64,000 nt of DNA from the NCBI GenBank assembly GCA_020796225.1, contig CM036755.1:61434152-61498151 (forward strand), written 5' to 3'. The notes beneath the pieces are model-generated. The model did not search any database, was not told where the DNA came from, and worked only from the letters and a program-made list of their open reading frames with translations. Both the position numbers and the translations under genes were made by a program. Positions 54,201-59,339 of the stretch are shown here, in pieces; the first letter of the stretch is position 1; each line of letters opens with the position of its first letter. This DNA comes from Arion vulgaris (lineage: Eukaryota > Mollusca > Gastropoda > Stylommatophora > Arionidae).

Positions 54201-55628
54201 TATTTTTAGCAGTTCATGGGATTCTTTTGTAAAGAAACATTACTTAGGCTTCCAGAGAGATTTTTCAGTTTTGCTTACTGTACATGACTATCTTCAACAA
54301 TATATATGTACAGTGCTGGCTCTATGTAGCACTAAATTACTCAGACTACCATAGACAACATTTAACATAAATGGGAGTAGCCAAAAGCAAAGTTAAAAAC
54401 ACTGCACTAATGACCTTGTGGCGTTGCAGCCAGTTTTGCCAAATATTATCAGTGTACACACTACGCAGTTTGATTACAAGAAATGCTGATCATTTACTTG
54501 GGGATCTAAATTATAAGTCCGTCTGAAGTTGGAGTAGACTCACATTTAGATCCCCAAGTAAATGATCAGGTTTTCTGTAGTTGAATCGCATACACATTGC
54601 AAATTTTTGGCCCAACAATCTCCGGAATTTCAACTGCATATGGTCACTTGCAGCACGTTATTAACTTTGCTATTGGCGACCACCTAGAAGACAGTTGAAA
54701 TTTGGCAAGACCACTGGGATGACCATTCTTTCACTAACATCTGCAAACAAAACTTGAAGGCGTATATGAATATACCAATCTGGGAAGAGCTGAACAGATC
54801 AAGTAGATAGCAAGTTCTGAACACTGGTGCTGTCAGAGCTGAGGTAGAACTCACTAATATAAAGCAGGGAAGTAGAAAACAGCTCATACCAAATTTTTCC
54901 CCCACTCTGTGGCGTTGAGGTACGCTGTTTGCCTGACACTCCAAATGTCCCATGTGGAGCAATCAGGATGTTTTTGCGGTCATTGATCTGTATGTAGGTG
55001 ATATGGGTCCCTAGGTCTATCAAGGACACAAGTCCTCTTTTCAAGAACCTTGGCTGCTGAAAATCTGTAGAGTAGTCTGGAAAGCTGCTACCCGGGTAAC
55101 AATTATTAATACAAAATAATAATTCTACAAGTTTTCACCATCTTCAAAATTACACCAGGGACACTCAGGAGTTTATGTTCTAAAAAAGGGTTTAAAAGCG
55201 AAGGATTGACTTCATTGCACCGGGTTTTACCCCATACGGCACGGTCCCTCTCCGCAGAACTGGCACACCACCTGCCAAGAACATTGCACGAACTCCGTAG
55301 CTCCAGCAACAATCCTAGGAGTTTGTTCTATTGCTCACATCTGCGTGCATTCAACCACCCCCATGAGCTTTATGGATACAGTCTCTCTCTGCTCTTAACA
55401 TGATACCCCCATCACTAATTGATTTACTGCTTCAATTTTAAGAAAATATTTATATAAAAATGTATAGTTGATAATTCTAGAACATTATATTGTTAAGACA
55501 GACAAACTAAAAATGTGTTTAAACTATCTGATAATGAATAAATAATAATGATGTGCTCTTTATTATTATTTTTTTCAGTACTGTCATGTTCAAGCGACAA
55601 AAAGTTATATCTGGGAGAACTAGATTGA
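27165..55628 (+). CDS. SNRNP40: U5 snRNP 40 kDa WD40 protein gene (whole locus, 9 exons)
   Basis: The product is the seven-bladed WD40 protein of the U5 small nuclear ribonucleoprotein, which works in the nucleus within the tri-snRNP and spliceosome and is known to contact PRPF8 and the U5 helicases. Nine exons, all with GT donors and AG acceptors, join in phase to about 350 residues, near the size of the human protein (357). A short basic N-terminus (KRKV, KKPRQD) precedes seven WD repeats from about residue 54 to the C-terminal 'LYLGELD'. Diagnostic stretches: '[20 protein letters not shown]', '[19 protein letters not shown]', '[14 protein letters not shown]', '[12 protein letters not shown]'. 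One base is missing in exon 5, so the joined reading frame as given is broken. Introns rule out a retrocopy. The promoter region lacks an obvious TATA box. Confidence 0.96.
28445..28680 (-). repeat. Repeat Q copy in intron 1
   Basis: Minus strand contains '[16 protein letters not shown]' and '[12 protein letters not shown]', parallel to 45255-45560 ('[11 protein letters not shown]', '[12 protein letters not shown]'). It interrupts LINE L3. Confidence 0.65.
28957..29358 (+). mobile_element. LINE 3' fragment with 9-bp TSD
   Basis: 402 bp between ACACCTGAT at 28948-28956 and 29359-29367. Encodes a knuckle-like '[18 protein letters not shown]' typical of the C-terminal zinc-binding region of LINE ORF2. 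The 3' end is 'aaagaagaataaa'. Nested in LINE L3. Confidence 0.78.
29681..30766. other. Intron 1, no feature recognised
   Basis: AT-rich intronic DNA. A 'TTAACCCTC' near 30176 resembles a piggyBac-type end, but no partner end was found. Confidence 0.5.
30767..30896 (+). CDS. SNRNP40: SNRNP40 exon 2
   Basis: 130 nt after 'tatactacag', ending in phase 1 at the donor GTAAGT (30897). Encodes '[14 protein letters not shown]' and most of WD repeat 1 ('[17 protein letters not shown]', 'SAGFDRLI'). The donor lies inside the target-site duplication of a LINE L4 insertion, so a second copy of this donor exists at 31371. Confidence 0.96.
30904..31364 (+). mobile_element. LINE L4 insertion at exon 2 donor
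   Basis: 461-bp insert flanked by TTATATGTAAGTA (30891-30903 and 31365-31377). Encodes '[20 protein letters not shown]', '[16 protein letters not shown]', 'GHILRRN', the C-terminal tail of LINE ORF2 with frameshifts, ending in (ATT)n. Its target was the splice donor of SNRNP40 exon 2. Confidence 0.9.
31445..31500 (+). repeat. SINE-H 3' fragment
   Basis: 'cttgggccgacgatcaagg' and 'aaaatacggacctaacatc' are the reverse complement of the SINE-H 3' part at 53300-53330. Truncated at the SINE-E copy that follows. Confidence 0.5.
31500..31712 (+). repeat. SINE-E copy
   Basis: Head 'tatcgcgttggactacgg', B box 'gcgggctcaattccg', body 'gatttacggtgtttgtgaca' and 'ccgagccgaagag', A-rich tail. Lies in intron 2. 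Confidence 0.82.
31808..32028 (-). repeat. SINE-I copy
   Basis: Minus-strand head: A box 'gaccgaatggattaaagcgc', B box 'catgttcaatttcc'. Its 3' end 'ctacaggcagtaacaatc' recurs at 52505-52650 in plus orientation. Confidence 0.68.
32030..32295 (+). mobile_element. LINE L4 3' fragment
   Basis: 'tagatggagatatgttgtg', 'aggaggaatggtcaaagaat' and 'gcccaggatagagcagtatgg' parallel 31090-31345. More diverged than the other three copies. Confidence 0.68.
32296..32804. other. Intron 2, no feature recognised
   Basis: AT-rich intronic DNA between a LINE fragment and a SINE-A copy. No coding or repeat signal seen. Confidence 0.5.
32805..33065 (-). repeat. SINE-A copy
   Basis: Minus-strand SINE-A with most blocks present, in intron 2 about 160 bp before exon 3. 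Confidence 0.83.
33226..33319 (+). CDS. SNRNP40: SNRNP40 exon 3
   Basis: 94 nt after 'ttctttag', ending in phase 2 at GTAAAG. Completes WD repeat 1 ('FWTVYGE') and begins repeat 2 ('[17 protein letters not shown]'). A SINE-A copy lies about 110 bp downstream. Confidence 0.95.
33430..33688 (+). repeat. SINE-A copy
   Basis: Plus-strand SINE-A with GAA-rich end. Together with the copy at 32805-33065 it makes an inverted pair around exon 3, about 360 bp apart. Confidence 0.84.
33690..33945 (-). repeat. SINE-C copy
   Basis: Minus-strand SINE-C: head 'gtctctgtggataaggcgc', 'tcttgccccaaagatac', then 'gatcaagttactagtgct'. The 3' part is truncated. Confidence 0.72.
34010..34255 (+). repeat. SINE-A copy
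   Basis: 'gagcaaagaatagtaacact', 'gctggcctacttgtttgtgc', 'gtggtcaatatggagcattt', AAG tail. Directly followed by the 61-bp array. Confidence 0.82.
34265..34932. repeat. 61-bp minisatellite in intron 3, 11 units
   Basis: Units start at 34271, 34332 and so on. Each contains TTACAGC, a 10-nt spacer and GCTGTAA, a 7-bp inverted repeat, plus CAGCTG. Units 3-5 carry small deletions. No unique spacers, so not CRISPR. Confidence 0.95.
34933..35421. other. Intron 3, no feature recognised
   Basis: AT-rich intronic DNA between two tandem arrays. No coding or repeat family signal seen. Confidence 0.5.
35422..36150. repeat. 25-bp tandem array split by a LINE piece
   Basis: Unit 'attatatcactcttgtatgg' plus 'agcaa', with 'cactc' at 35436, 35461, 35486, 35511. 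The array resumes at 36028-36150 after a LINE fragment. Confidence 0.88.
35585..36026 (+). mobile_element. RNase H-type LINE 3' end inside the 25-bp array
   Basis: Encodes '[20 protein letters not shown]', then 'ATARRR'-like and '[19 protein letters not shown]' before the GA-rich tail. Homologous with 57580-58010 and, on the minus strand, 56185-56580. Frameshifted. Confidence 0.78.
36151..36774. other. Intron 3, no feature recognised
   Basis: AT-rich intronic DNA. No repeat partner or coding signal found in the window. Confidence 0.5.
36775..37175 (-). mobile_element. LINE L4 3' end in intron 3
   Basis: Minus strand: '[20 protein letters not shown]', '[20 protein letters not shown]', 'KEVDLRRP'-like, and the (ATT)n tail at 36760-36775. 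5'-truncated. Confidence 0.83.
37210..37425. repeat. Pyrimidine-rich degenerate repeat before exon 4
   Basis: Repeats of 'cttctatctgtttatgtat' about 20-26 bp long, C/T-rich, running up to the exon 4 acceptor. It extends the polypyrimidine tract. Confidence 0.7.
37427..37592 (+). CDS. SNRNP40: SNRNP40 exon 4
   Basis: 166 nt after 'catttctctag', ending in phase 0 at GTGTGT. Encodes the rest of WD repeat 2 ('[14 protein letters not shown]') and repeat 3 ('[20 protein letters not shown]', 'GSDDGTVK'). Confidence 0.96.
37633..38345 (+). repeat. SINE-F copy split by LINE L2
   Basis: Head 'tgtctgtagcttaaacgg' (A-box region) and 'acctggttcaaactcc' (B box), then after the LINE 'agacctcaccgttcagaaag', 'atggcaaactacagaacg', 'gtcctgtaaaggatacg'. 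tRNA-derived. Confidence 0.8.
37750..38186 (+). mobile_element. LINE L2 3' end inside SINE-F
   Basis: Encodes '[20 protein letters not shown]', 'RRMMRIP', '[20 protein letters not shown]', '[20 protein letters not shown]', '[14 protein letters not shown]' and stop, then a (GAT)n tail. A 1-nt stop near 37873 breaks the frame. It is the best copy of this LINE C-terminus; others lie at 5535-5956 (minus) and 51760-52140. Confidence 0.85.
38543..38750 (+). repeat. SINE-C copy, internally deleted
   Basis: Head 'gggtttctgtggggtagagg' joined to the 3' part 'aagaaagagatcggagcac' and 'tgattcaccaagtgc'. The central third is missing. Confidence 0.7.
38805..39010 (+). mobile_element. LINE ORF2 C-terminal fragment
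   Basis: '[20 protein letters not shown]' then 'MYTKF' and '[12 protein letters not shown]' in shifting frames, the zinc-knuckle end of an RNase H-type LINE, comparable to 57710-57880. Confidence 0.62.
39011..39394. other. Intron 4, no feature recognised
   Basis: AT-rich intronic DNA. C/T-rich open frames near 39227-39445 overlap the start of a LINE L3 relic and are not host exons. Confidence 0.45.
39395..39767 (-). mobile_element. LINE L3 fragment
   Basis: Minus-strand match to 44270-44640, including '[11 protein letters not shown]' with the 'TCEMRCLRK' zone degraded. Ends at a GTGGATGT-rich minisatellite. Confidence 0.7.
39768..39925. repeat. GTGGATGT-rich minisatellite
   Basis: Irregular repeats of 'gtggatgtac', 'tgatgg', 'aatgtg', 'cagctg'. 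Similar sequence in reverse orientation occurs at 45700-45850. Confidence 0.7.
39935..40690 (-). mobile_element. LINE L5 3' region
   Basis: Minus-strand, parallel to 59340-60060: a tail reading '[15 protein letters not shown]'-like, and upstream 'TFTYLGS'-like and 'KVRIQKA'-like parts in several frames. Diverged and frameshifted. Confidence 0.6.
40691..41304. other. Intron 4, faint LINE L2 trace only
   Basis: Around 40870-40950 'tccatgattcaccttcgtat' resembles the LINE L2 segment at about 5915-5945 (minus). Otherwise AT-rich DNA with nothing recognised. Confidence 0.4.
41305..41400 (+). repeat. SINE-B 3' fragment
   Basis: 'gcaacgtatacaccttcttg', 'atcacaaagagtgattaaaa', 'gaacgaacgcaaagaagaag'. 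Confidence 0.78.
41770..42015 (+). repeat. SINE-B copy
   Basis: Near full-length: 'gagtgattacgggctccaaa', 'agaaccactgttacctgcca', 'atcacaaagagtgattaaaa', AAG tail. Immediately followed by SINE-A. Confidence 0.85.
42025..42262 (+). repeat. SINE-A copy
   Basis: 'aaagaatagtaacactgcaa', 'ggcctacttgtaggcgcata', 'gatatggagtgtttgaagaa'. Confidence 0.85.
42343..42970 (+). repeat. Direct repeat pair (about 130 bp) around a LINE fragment
   Basis: 42343-42480 and 42853-42970 share 'catgtccctgttgccagcag' (one mismatch) and 'gtaatgatttctatgtttga'. Between them 42540-42850 reads like a LINE C-terminus ('[16 protein letters not shown]'). Confidence 0.65.
43121..43750 (-). repeat. 310-bp tandem duplication of a LINE tail
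   Basis: 'gttcatcatcaagtagcttg' at 43121 and 43431 marks two units. On the minus strand the second reads '[12 protein letters not shown]', 'RGRPRR', a LINE ORF2 C-terminal signature. Confidence 0.75.
43835..43956 (+). CDS. SNRNP40: SNRNP40 exon 5, one base short
   Basis: 122 nt where 123 are needed. Encodes '[18 protein letters not shown]' and '[13 protein letters not shown]', then shifts frame: the G run at 43934-43937 has four G where five would restore the conserved G-I-D-N-x-x-K. Read through, the shifted frame stops in exon 6. The proposed acceptor (catgaag) has a poor pyrimidine tract. Donor is AAG-GTTTGT. Confidence 0.9.
44022..44206 (+). mobile_element. LINE tail with 11-bp TSD, interrupted by L3
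   Basis: '[18 protein letters not shown]' and '[14 protein letters not shown]', ending in (GAA)n. TSD AATCATTGATC at 44011-44021 and 45195-45205; the second copy lies beyond LINE L3, which inserted into the GAA tail. Confidence 0.8.
44207..45186 (-). pseudogene. LINE L3 reverse transcriptase, 5'-truncated, TSD-flanked
   Basis: 980-bp insert flanked by AGAAGAAGAAT (44196-44206 and 45187-45197). Minus strand: '[20 protein letters not shown]', '[20 protein letters not shown]' (motif B), '[20 protein letters not shown]' (FADD, motif C), '[17 protein letters not shown]', '[20 protein letters not shown]', '[14 protein letters not shown]', '[18 protein letters not shown]', '[13 protein letters not shown]'. 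The RT palm through C-terminus is almost uninterrupted, with a few frame changes near 44580 and 44340. It is the best-preserved LINE in the window and lies in intron 5. Confidence 0.93.
45255..45560 (-). repeat. Repeat Q copy with CxxC-encoding frame
   Basis: Minus-strand open frame 45515-45264 of 83 codons contains '[13 protein letters not shown]' and '[15 protein letters not shown]', two Cys pairs. Related: 28445-28680 and 51003-51425. Likely part of an unrecognised LINE or a SINE-like unit. Confidence 0.6.
45561..45850. repeat. Unassigned DNA ending in a CACATCCA-rich minisatellite
   Basis: 45700-45850 has irregular repeats of 'catccacaca', 'attcatgcagtaca'. It is the reverse complement type of 39768-39925. 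Confidence 0.6.
45935..46165. repeat. 45-bp tandem array
   Basis: 'tttaggattg' at 45941, 45986, 46031 and 46076, period 45 bp; about five units, the last ones decayed. In intron 5. Confidence 0.92.
46430..46662 (-). repeat. SINE-G copy
   Basis: Minus-strand head: A box 'gtgggtaagtggttaatcc', B box 'gtttgaatctgg'; inner part 'agctacggagttcgtgcaat' shared with 55195-55400. tRNA-derived. Confidence 0.73.
46735..47470 (+). mobile_element. LINE ORF2 C-terminus interrupted by SINE-D
   Basis: '[16 protein letters not shown]' and '[13 protein letters not shown]' on the left; on the right the frame resumes '[20 protein letters not shown]' and 'RVVA' stop. The Cys-rich knuckle region is degraded. The pieces join seamlessly once SINE-D and one TSD are ignored. 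Confidence 0.82.
47081..47405 (+). repeat. SINE-D copy with 18-19-bp TSD
   Basis: TSD ATAACAAATTATGGGGAC (47063-47080) and ATAACAAATTATGGGGGAC (47406-47424). tRNA-like B box 'cgggttcgaacct', poly(A) tail. Near-identical to 9544-9870. Part of the TSD match may belong to the SINE's own start (tggggactgc). Confidence 0.9.
47471..47929. other. Intron 5, no feature recognised
   Basis: AT-rich. It contains a local inverted repeat, 'cattagatgcatacgctttg' against 'tttgacatctaatgg', near 47800-47830. No coding signal. Confidence 0.45.
47930..48050 (+). CDS. SNRNP40: SNRNP40 exon 6
   Basis: 121 nt after 'tctgttgaag', ending in phase 1 at GTAAGT. Encodes '[18 protein letters not shown]', '[20 protein letters not shown]', spanning the end of WD repeat 4 and most of repeat 5. 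Intact in the expected frame. Confidence 0.95.
48106..48662 (+). repeat. SINE-F copy split by a TTAA MITE
   Basis: Head 'ggtatctgtagcttaa' continues at 'ttaagcggtagtgagctcga', then 'tgcctggttcaaa' (B box), 'ccacaccgttcagaaagcaa', 'gtcctgtaaaggatatgcca', ending 'aattttcat'. Best SINE-F copy once the MITE is removed. Confidence 0.87.
48128..48426. mobile_element. 299-bp TTAA-targeting MITE
   Basis: TTAA at 48124-48127 and 48427-48430; 12-bp perfect TIR CTCTTTCCACGC. Internally AT-rich and non-coding. The SINE-F copy at 37633 shows the empty site 'tagcttaaacgg'. TTAA targeting suggests piggyBac-type mobilisation. Confidence 0.9.
48685..49027 (-). repeat. SINE-C copy, head missing
   Basis: Minus-strand SINE-C from 'gatccctgatctcaatg' to 'aagtgctatgatgat'. 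The tRNA-like head is lost or too diverged to see. Confidence 0.77.
49180..49440 (-). repeat. SINE-G copy, diverged
   Basis: 'ggattgacttcattgtgctg', 'tattgcacgagctctgtagt' resemble 55195-55330; the head near 49400-49440 is weak. Confidence 0.5.
49445..49960 (-). pseudogene. LINE RNase H domain relic
   Basis: Minus strand: '[15 protein letters not shown]' (first catalytic Asp region, about 49930-49885), '[18 protein letters not shown]', 'NAALHWLS', '[20 protein letters not shown]' (second Asp), and a decayed 'GHAGV'-like end ('[11 protein letters not shown]'). This is the RNase H domain found in I/Jockey-group LINEs. Frameshifted. Confidence 0.8.
49986..50446 (-). mobile_element. LINE L3-related insertion near exon 7
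   Basis: 461 bp between GTAACATGATTAT at 49973-49985 and 50447-50459. Minus strand: '[20 protein letters not shown]', '[10 protein letters not shown]', '[13 protein letters not shown]'. The 3' end differs from other L3 copies. The right TSD copy lies 18 bp from the exon 7 boundary. Confidence 0.85.
50478..50560 (+). CDS. SNRNP40: SNRNP40 exon 7
   Basis: 83 nt after 'acaaatttcag', ending in phase 0 at GTTAGT. Encodes '[20 protein letters not shown]' and 'HQHTFEK'. A LINE insertion ends 31 bp upstream of the exon. Confidence 0.95.
50598..51003 (+). repeat. SINE-C, near full-length copy
   Basis: Head 'gtctctgtagcgtagaggtt' and 'aaccagtacgctccc', body and end 'caaagtgcaataatgatgg' all present. 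In intron 7, 40 bp after exon 7. Confidence 0.85.
51003..51425 (+). repeat. Repeat Q copy
   Basis: 'ggattgagtctggaagtctg', 'ggtagagagagaagatataa', 'gggctttgggatggttgatc', 'attgatcgcataac' match the reverse complement of 45255-45560. Confidence 0.65.
51490..51700 (+). repeat. Diverged SINE-D-like sequence
   Basis: 'cacgtacctctaagtcggag' and 'cacctgtatggcggggtaca' resemble SINE-D positions 47193-47250. The head is not recognisable. Confidence 0.35.
51760..52140 (+). mobile_element. LINE L2 fragment
   Basis: '[20 protein letters not shown]', '[15 protein letters not shown]', '[19 protein letters not shown]'-like reading parallels 37850-38170. Frameshifted. Confidence 0.72.
52265..52500 (+). 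mobile_element. LINE L6 C-terminal fragment
   Basis: 'tactagtaaacaacattatt'-like, 'aatattttggtcacattaaa', 'gatgttggaggcaggagaac' parallel 61515-61765 ('MSRKMKYFGHVKHRSGLERT'). Confidence 0.7.
52505..52650 (+). repeat. SINE-I 3' part
   Basis: 'aaaatcctaacctgaacagc' and 'gcggtactacaggcagtaac' are the reverse complement of 31808-31945. Ends 190 bp before exon 8. Confidence 0.65.
52842..53007 (+). CDS. SNRNP40: SNRNP40 exon 8
   Basis: 166 nt after 'cttctctag', ending in phase 1 at GTAAGT. Encodes WD repeat 6 and the start of repeat 7: '[20 protein letters not shown]', '[20 protein letters not shown]', '[11 protein letters not shown]'. This is the most conserved part of the protein. Confidence 0.97.
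53060..53240 (+). repeat. SINE-C 3' half
   Basis: 'atattttcaccatcttcaaa', 'acagatgttacagagtttgt', 'aagaaagagataggagcaca', 'ctgaagtgcaatcatgatgg'. Confidence 0.8.
53260..53515 (-). repeat. SINE-H copy
   Basis: Uninterrupted copy; minus-strand head 'gcagttgctagtgaactcgc' (A box) and 'tccggattcaattcc' (B box). Confidence 0.77.
53516..54897. other. Intron 8, no gene recognised
   Basis: AT-rich. A short inverted repeat, 'acttggggatctaaat' against 'atttagatccccaagt' (about 54496 and 54545), could form a hairpin. No repeat family assigned. Confidence 0.5.
54898..55175 (+). repeat. SINE-C copy, internally shortened
   Basis: 'cactctgtggcgttgaggta' head, 'gatctgtatgtaggtgatat', 'gttttcaccatcttcaaaat'. 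Confidence 0.7.
55195..55400 (-). repeat. SINE-G copy
   Basis: 'aaggattgacttcattgcac', 'gttttaccccatacggcacg', 'cattgcacgaactccgtagc' match 46434-46560. Lies 180 bp before exon 9. Confidence 0.72.
55579..55628 (+). CDS. SNRNP40: SNRNP40 exon 9 with stop
   Basis: 50 nt after a pyrimidine-rich 'tttttttcag'. The split codon gives V, then '[15 protein letters not shown]' and TGA (55626-55628), matching the conserved C-terminus (human ends 'SASSDKRLYMGEIQ'). Confidence 0.94.
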
Positions 55629-55659
55629 ATTATCATAGCCACTATCATCATCATTTGTT

Positions 55660-55665
55660 ATTAAA
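55660..55665 (+). promoter_or_regulatory. Candidate poly(A) signal ATTAAA for SNRNP40
   Basis: ATTAAA, the commonest variant of AATAAA, 32 nt after the stop codon. No canonical AATAAA was seen in the next 150 bp. The resulting 3' UTR would be very short, so this is only a candidate. Confidence 0.35.
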
Positions 55666-55919
55666 TTTTGTTATAAAATTAGAAAGTCTTGAGTTTAATA
55701 CTATTTATACAGCGCACAAAAATGCTTGTCATAGAACTCTTATTCTTTTCCTGACACCGTGAGGCAAAACAAGATTAGGAAAAGGGGACCCAAGAATTGG
55801 AGACTGTTCACATAATACTCCAAAGATACTTGGTTCTCAACCCTGGTGGATTAGGATGCTAATTTCCAATGATCTCAGGGTGATGTTGCGTGTCTAGTCC
55901 AATTGGGACTTGGCAGCAT

Positions 55920-56175
55920 CATATTCTTCGAACGCTCCATATCAACCACTGGTTAACCACTCTATGCGATTTGTATGTGATCTGAGCCTAAGAGTGATTG
56001 TTCGCTGTGCCAGTTATGCTCCTACAAGTAGGCCAGCACATCCGATTTCTGTGATGCTTTTTGTTTACTAGGGTAGCTTTCCTAGGTCCCTACATCAGTC
56101 GCCTCTTCGACATGCCTGTAGGTCGCAGTGGTATTATTCTTTGCTTCCCTTGTCGACCCCGGTATCACAATGGTG
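55920..56175 (-). repeat. SINE-A copy
   Basis: Minus-strand SINE-A, near full-length, about 290 bp downstream of the SNRNP40 stop. Confidence 0.85.
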
Positions 56176-56184
56176 GGACTTGGC

Positions 56185-56580
56185 AGCAATAAAGCATGGA
56201 TCCTGTGTTCTTTCAACCGCTAGACTGATGTATCAGATTTCCTCATAAATTCTGCTGTTGTTTTTAGGGACTCCGCACAGCTTCTCATTCAAATTTTCCG
56301 GCCAGGTTTCGTTTCTCAGGTCTGCTTGCAGTTGACAGTCCTGCAGTAGGTGCTCTGCCGCCTTCTGCAGTGGCACAGGCTAGTTGTGCCAATTTTAAAT
56401 TTGTTGTACATGTGTGCCCGGAGTCTATTATGGCCGGTATGGAGGCGGAATATAACAACTTGTTCGCTACAGGACAGACCATAGTACCCATTTTTGTTGC
56501 TGTGTTGAGGGTGGTCTCGCGACCACTTCTCTATAATCGCCCTTTGATGGTTGTTTTAGCCTCCTCGTAACTGATTTCAT
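56185..56580 (-). mobile_element. RNase H-type LINE 3' end
   Basis: Minus strand: 'VANKLLYSASIPAIIDSGHT', 'CTTNLKLAQLACATAEGG', '[13 protein letters not shown]', ending near 'SGTSV'-like codons. Very close to 35650-36000. Confidence 0.82.
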
Positions 56581-56999
56581 AATCCTGTGTTCAATCAAGT
56601 TCAGCAAATAAAAGTAACTGCCTTGACAAAATGTAAGACATAAAAATGTTAAATTAAATTCCTACCAAATTAGACACCATGAAACAACCAAAAGAGCAAA
56701 CTTGAAATAAATGTTGTTAAAAAGGGCTGTGATGAATTCACGATATCGCATCTTTGATGTAAACATAACACATCATTTCTCTCTAGCCTGTGACACTGAG
56801 GGCAGCAGCAACAAAAGCGCCATTCTTCTCATCCAGATATGACTTATTTCTTTCAATTCCTGATCTAGTGTCCTCCTTCAAGTGATTGACTTCCACATTT
56901 TCGTCTACCTTCCGGTATCCATCTCAGTGTGATAAGAGTTTGTCTTCATGCATTAACATTAGTCAGATCTGGTGTCTCTTTTGTATAGCACAACATGCT
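56581..56999. other. No feature recognised
   Basis: AT-rich intergenic DNA between two RNase H-type LINE pieces. A small 'aaattcctaccaaatt' piece resembles SINE-C but is too short to call. Confidence 0.4.
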
Positions 57000-58010
57000 T
57001 ATGCTCAAACATAGTTTGTTCCTTTCGTGCCAAAGGCGGCACATAGGGCAGAGGTTTTATATCGATAAGTGCCCGTCGTGGAAAACCAAAATGCCGAAAC
57101 TAAGGGAATCAATCCCAGGCATACTAAAATAGGGGCAGCAAGAAAACTTCGAAAGAAGAGCGGCCACAGAGAGGCACATAGCGACCGAATATCCTGAAAA
57201 TAAGTGGATGCATGTGTACACTGACGGATCGGCAAGGAACGCAATCAGCGACGGCGAGGAGGAATAGTGCTGAAACTCTCAAAGAAAGCAACGGTCACAA
57301 AAGCGATTGTCACATGCAAGTACTCAAATAACTAACGGGCAGAGGCAATAAGAACAGCGGCCGAAATGATCCTAGAGAGAAGAGGCACCTCTCGCAACAA
57401 AGTCAGGATATTCACCGATGCTCTATCGGTCATCACAGCACTCAAAAGCACAGGCAAAACAGAGCTAAGCGAGTTCAAAGCGACCCTCGATGCATTAGTG
57501 TGCACATTCAAACGCACCATCATTCAGTGGATACCATCACAATGCAATATAAGCGAAATGAATATGCCGACAAGTTAGCTAAAGAGGGCGACTACTCAGA
57601 CCGATCTAGAGATCAGTTATGAGAAAGCTAGAACAATCATCGGCTGGCACTACAGAGAGAAATGGTCAAAATACAATCCCCAACAGCGACGGGTACTATG
57701 GTGTGTCTAATAGTGAATAAGTTGCCATACTTCGCCTCCGTACTTGCCACAACAAGCTCCGTGCCCACGTTTCACAAATTTAAAATTGGCACAACTAGCC
57801 TGTGCCCTGCAAAAAGGCAGACATGACGGCAGAACACGTTCTGCAAGATTGTCAGCTGATAGCAGGCATAAGAAAATAAACCTGGCCTAAAAACACAGAG
57901 CTTTACGAGAAGCTGTACGGGGGAACGGAGTCCCTTAAAAACACGGTAAAATTCATGATAAAAGTTGGTTCATCAGTCTAGGCTGGGATCGCAAGAAGAA
58001 ATCTCCATGT
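57000..58010 (+). pseudogene. LINE RNase H domain and 3' end
   Basis: 'FVPFVPKAAHRAE'-like start, 'KWMHVYTDGSARNAISDG' (first catalytic Asp, about 57205), 'RTAAEMILERRG', 'RIFTDALSVITALKSTGKTE' (second Asp, 57407), 'IIQWIPSQCNISEM' (third motif, 57520), 'KLAKEGD', then '[20 protein letters not shown]' and 'YGGTESLKNTVKFMIKVGSS'. Frameshifts and one in-frame stop after the third motif. I/Jockey-group RNase H LINE. Confidence 0.88.
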
Positions 58011-58254
58011 GATGCGGTTCGTGCTAGCAGTTGGAGATCTTGTATGGTTTTACATCCCAATAGTATACTTTCTTGTAGGATTGTTCTTCGAAGAGTGGTC
58101 TTAGGTCTTCCACAGAACATACAGGGTTGTTATATACCACTTACACTAGATAAAATGAAGAAATATGCCCCACTTGCATTGAGCAATTCTCCCACTGGCA
58201 GACACTTCTAGTACACAAACAAAAACTATGATTTTATCAATATGAACTGCTACT

Positions 58255-58660
58255 CATATTGATTGACTGGACAATCATTGCACTTTGATGAGTAACCATA
58301 TGTGCTCCGATCTCTTTTCTTACACAGGAAGATATCGAAGGCAGTGCACAATCATTGGTGAGGGTCCCCAGTGTAATTTAGAAGATGGTAAAAATATTTT
58401 GTCATAATTTCTTTTTTTCATTTTGCCCAGGCAGTGGCTTTTCATCCTGCCCTTCTCGATTTTAAACTGCCAAATGTTCCTTTACATGCTCAACTTGAAC
58501 ACAGGACCTACGTTTTATCATCCGTCTCTGATAGGACTAGGCACTCGATCTCACCTACACTGATCTCTGGAAAAATATCCTGATGGCTCCATGAGGGAGT
58601 AAACCCAGTACCTTTAGAGCGAGAGGTGAGCACCTAACATCTACACCACAGAGACCCCCT
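58255..58660 (-). repeat. SINE-C, near full-length copy
   Basis: Minus-strand head 'gtctctgtggtgtagatgtt', 'gctctaaaggtactgggttt', full body and end 'atcaaagtgcaatgatt'. Confidence 0.85.
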
Positions 58661-59004
58661 GCTACTCATATAAACCTACAAGTTTTACAGCTTAACAACA
58701 CAATTCATGAAGGTGTCAAATCCTTTCAGCCATAAAACTTGCATCTTTTATTCAATATCAATACCAGAGCTCATTTGTAATTGTATACAACCAACAGCAG
58801 TTTCAAACAATTTACCGCCTTCATTTATACATGATATTTACGTACATAAAACATACAAATATATAATTTTACGGAAGTCCACATTTCTCATATGTGCAGA
58901 ACAGAATTTCTTGATGAATTGAAATGGGGAAAATGTTAATGACATGAATATCCTTGAATTTGTCTTTTCACAAGTCAATGAGCAGAAACACTTCACAGTG
59001 GAGA
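58661..59004. other. No feature recognised
   Basis: AT-rich intergenic DNA with one short open frame (58707-58922) that matches nothing I know. Confidence 0.4.
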
Positions 59005-59180
59005 CAACTTATATATGAAATGAAAATCGTGGCATATCCTTTACAGGATGTAACCATCAACCACAGTAAACGAATTTGCTTCCAAACTTGCCCACCGCAA
59101 AGTTTGAAACAGGTACACTTGGGTTGTGATCGAGCTCACTACCGCTTGAGCTACAGACACTCACATATCTATAAACTTAT
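59005..59180 (-). repeat. SINE-F copy, internally deleted
   Basis: Minus-strand head 'tgtctgtagctcaagcggta', 'acctgtttcaaactttgcgg', joined to the 3' part 'ccacgattttcat'. The middle is missing. Confidence 0.75.
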
Positions 59181-59339
59181 CTACACAATTGTCTATTATC
59201 TTTTCCAAAGTGGATGATGGAATTGGTTGTCCACTCTTGCCGCTAAGCGTACGTGCGGAGCTTTAATTTGTGCTCCAGGTCCATATGAGTTGCCCTTGTG
59301 TTATATCCGTGTTCATTTATTCTTCTTCTTCACCCTTCG

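Noticed and set aside
27165..55628. SNRNP40 as a processed pseudogene
   Set aside because: Nine exons are separated by introns with GT-AG signals in consistent phases; only one base is missing overall.
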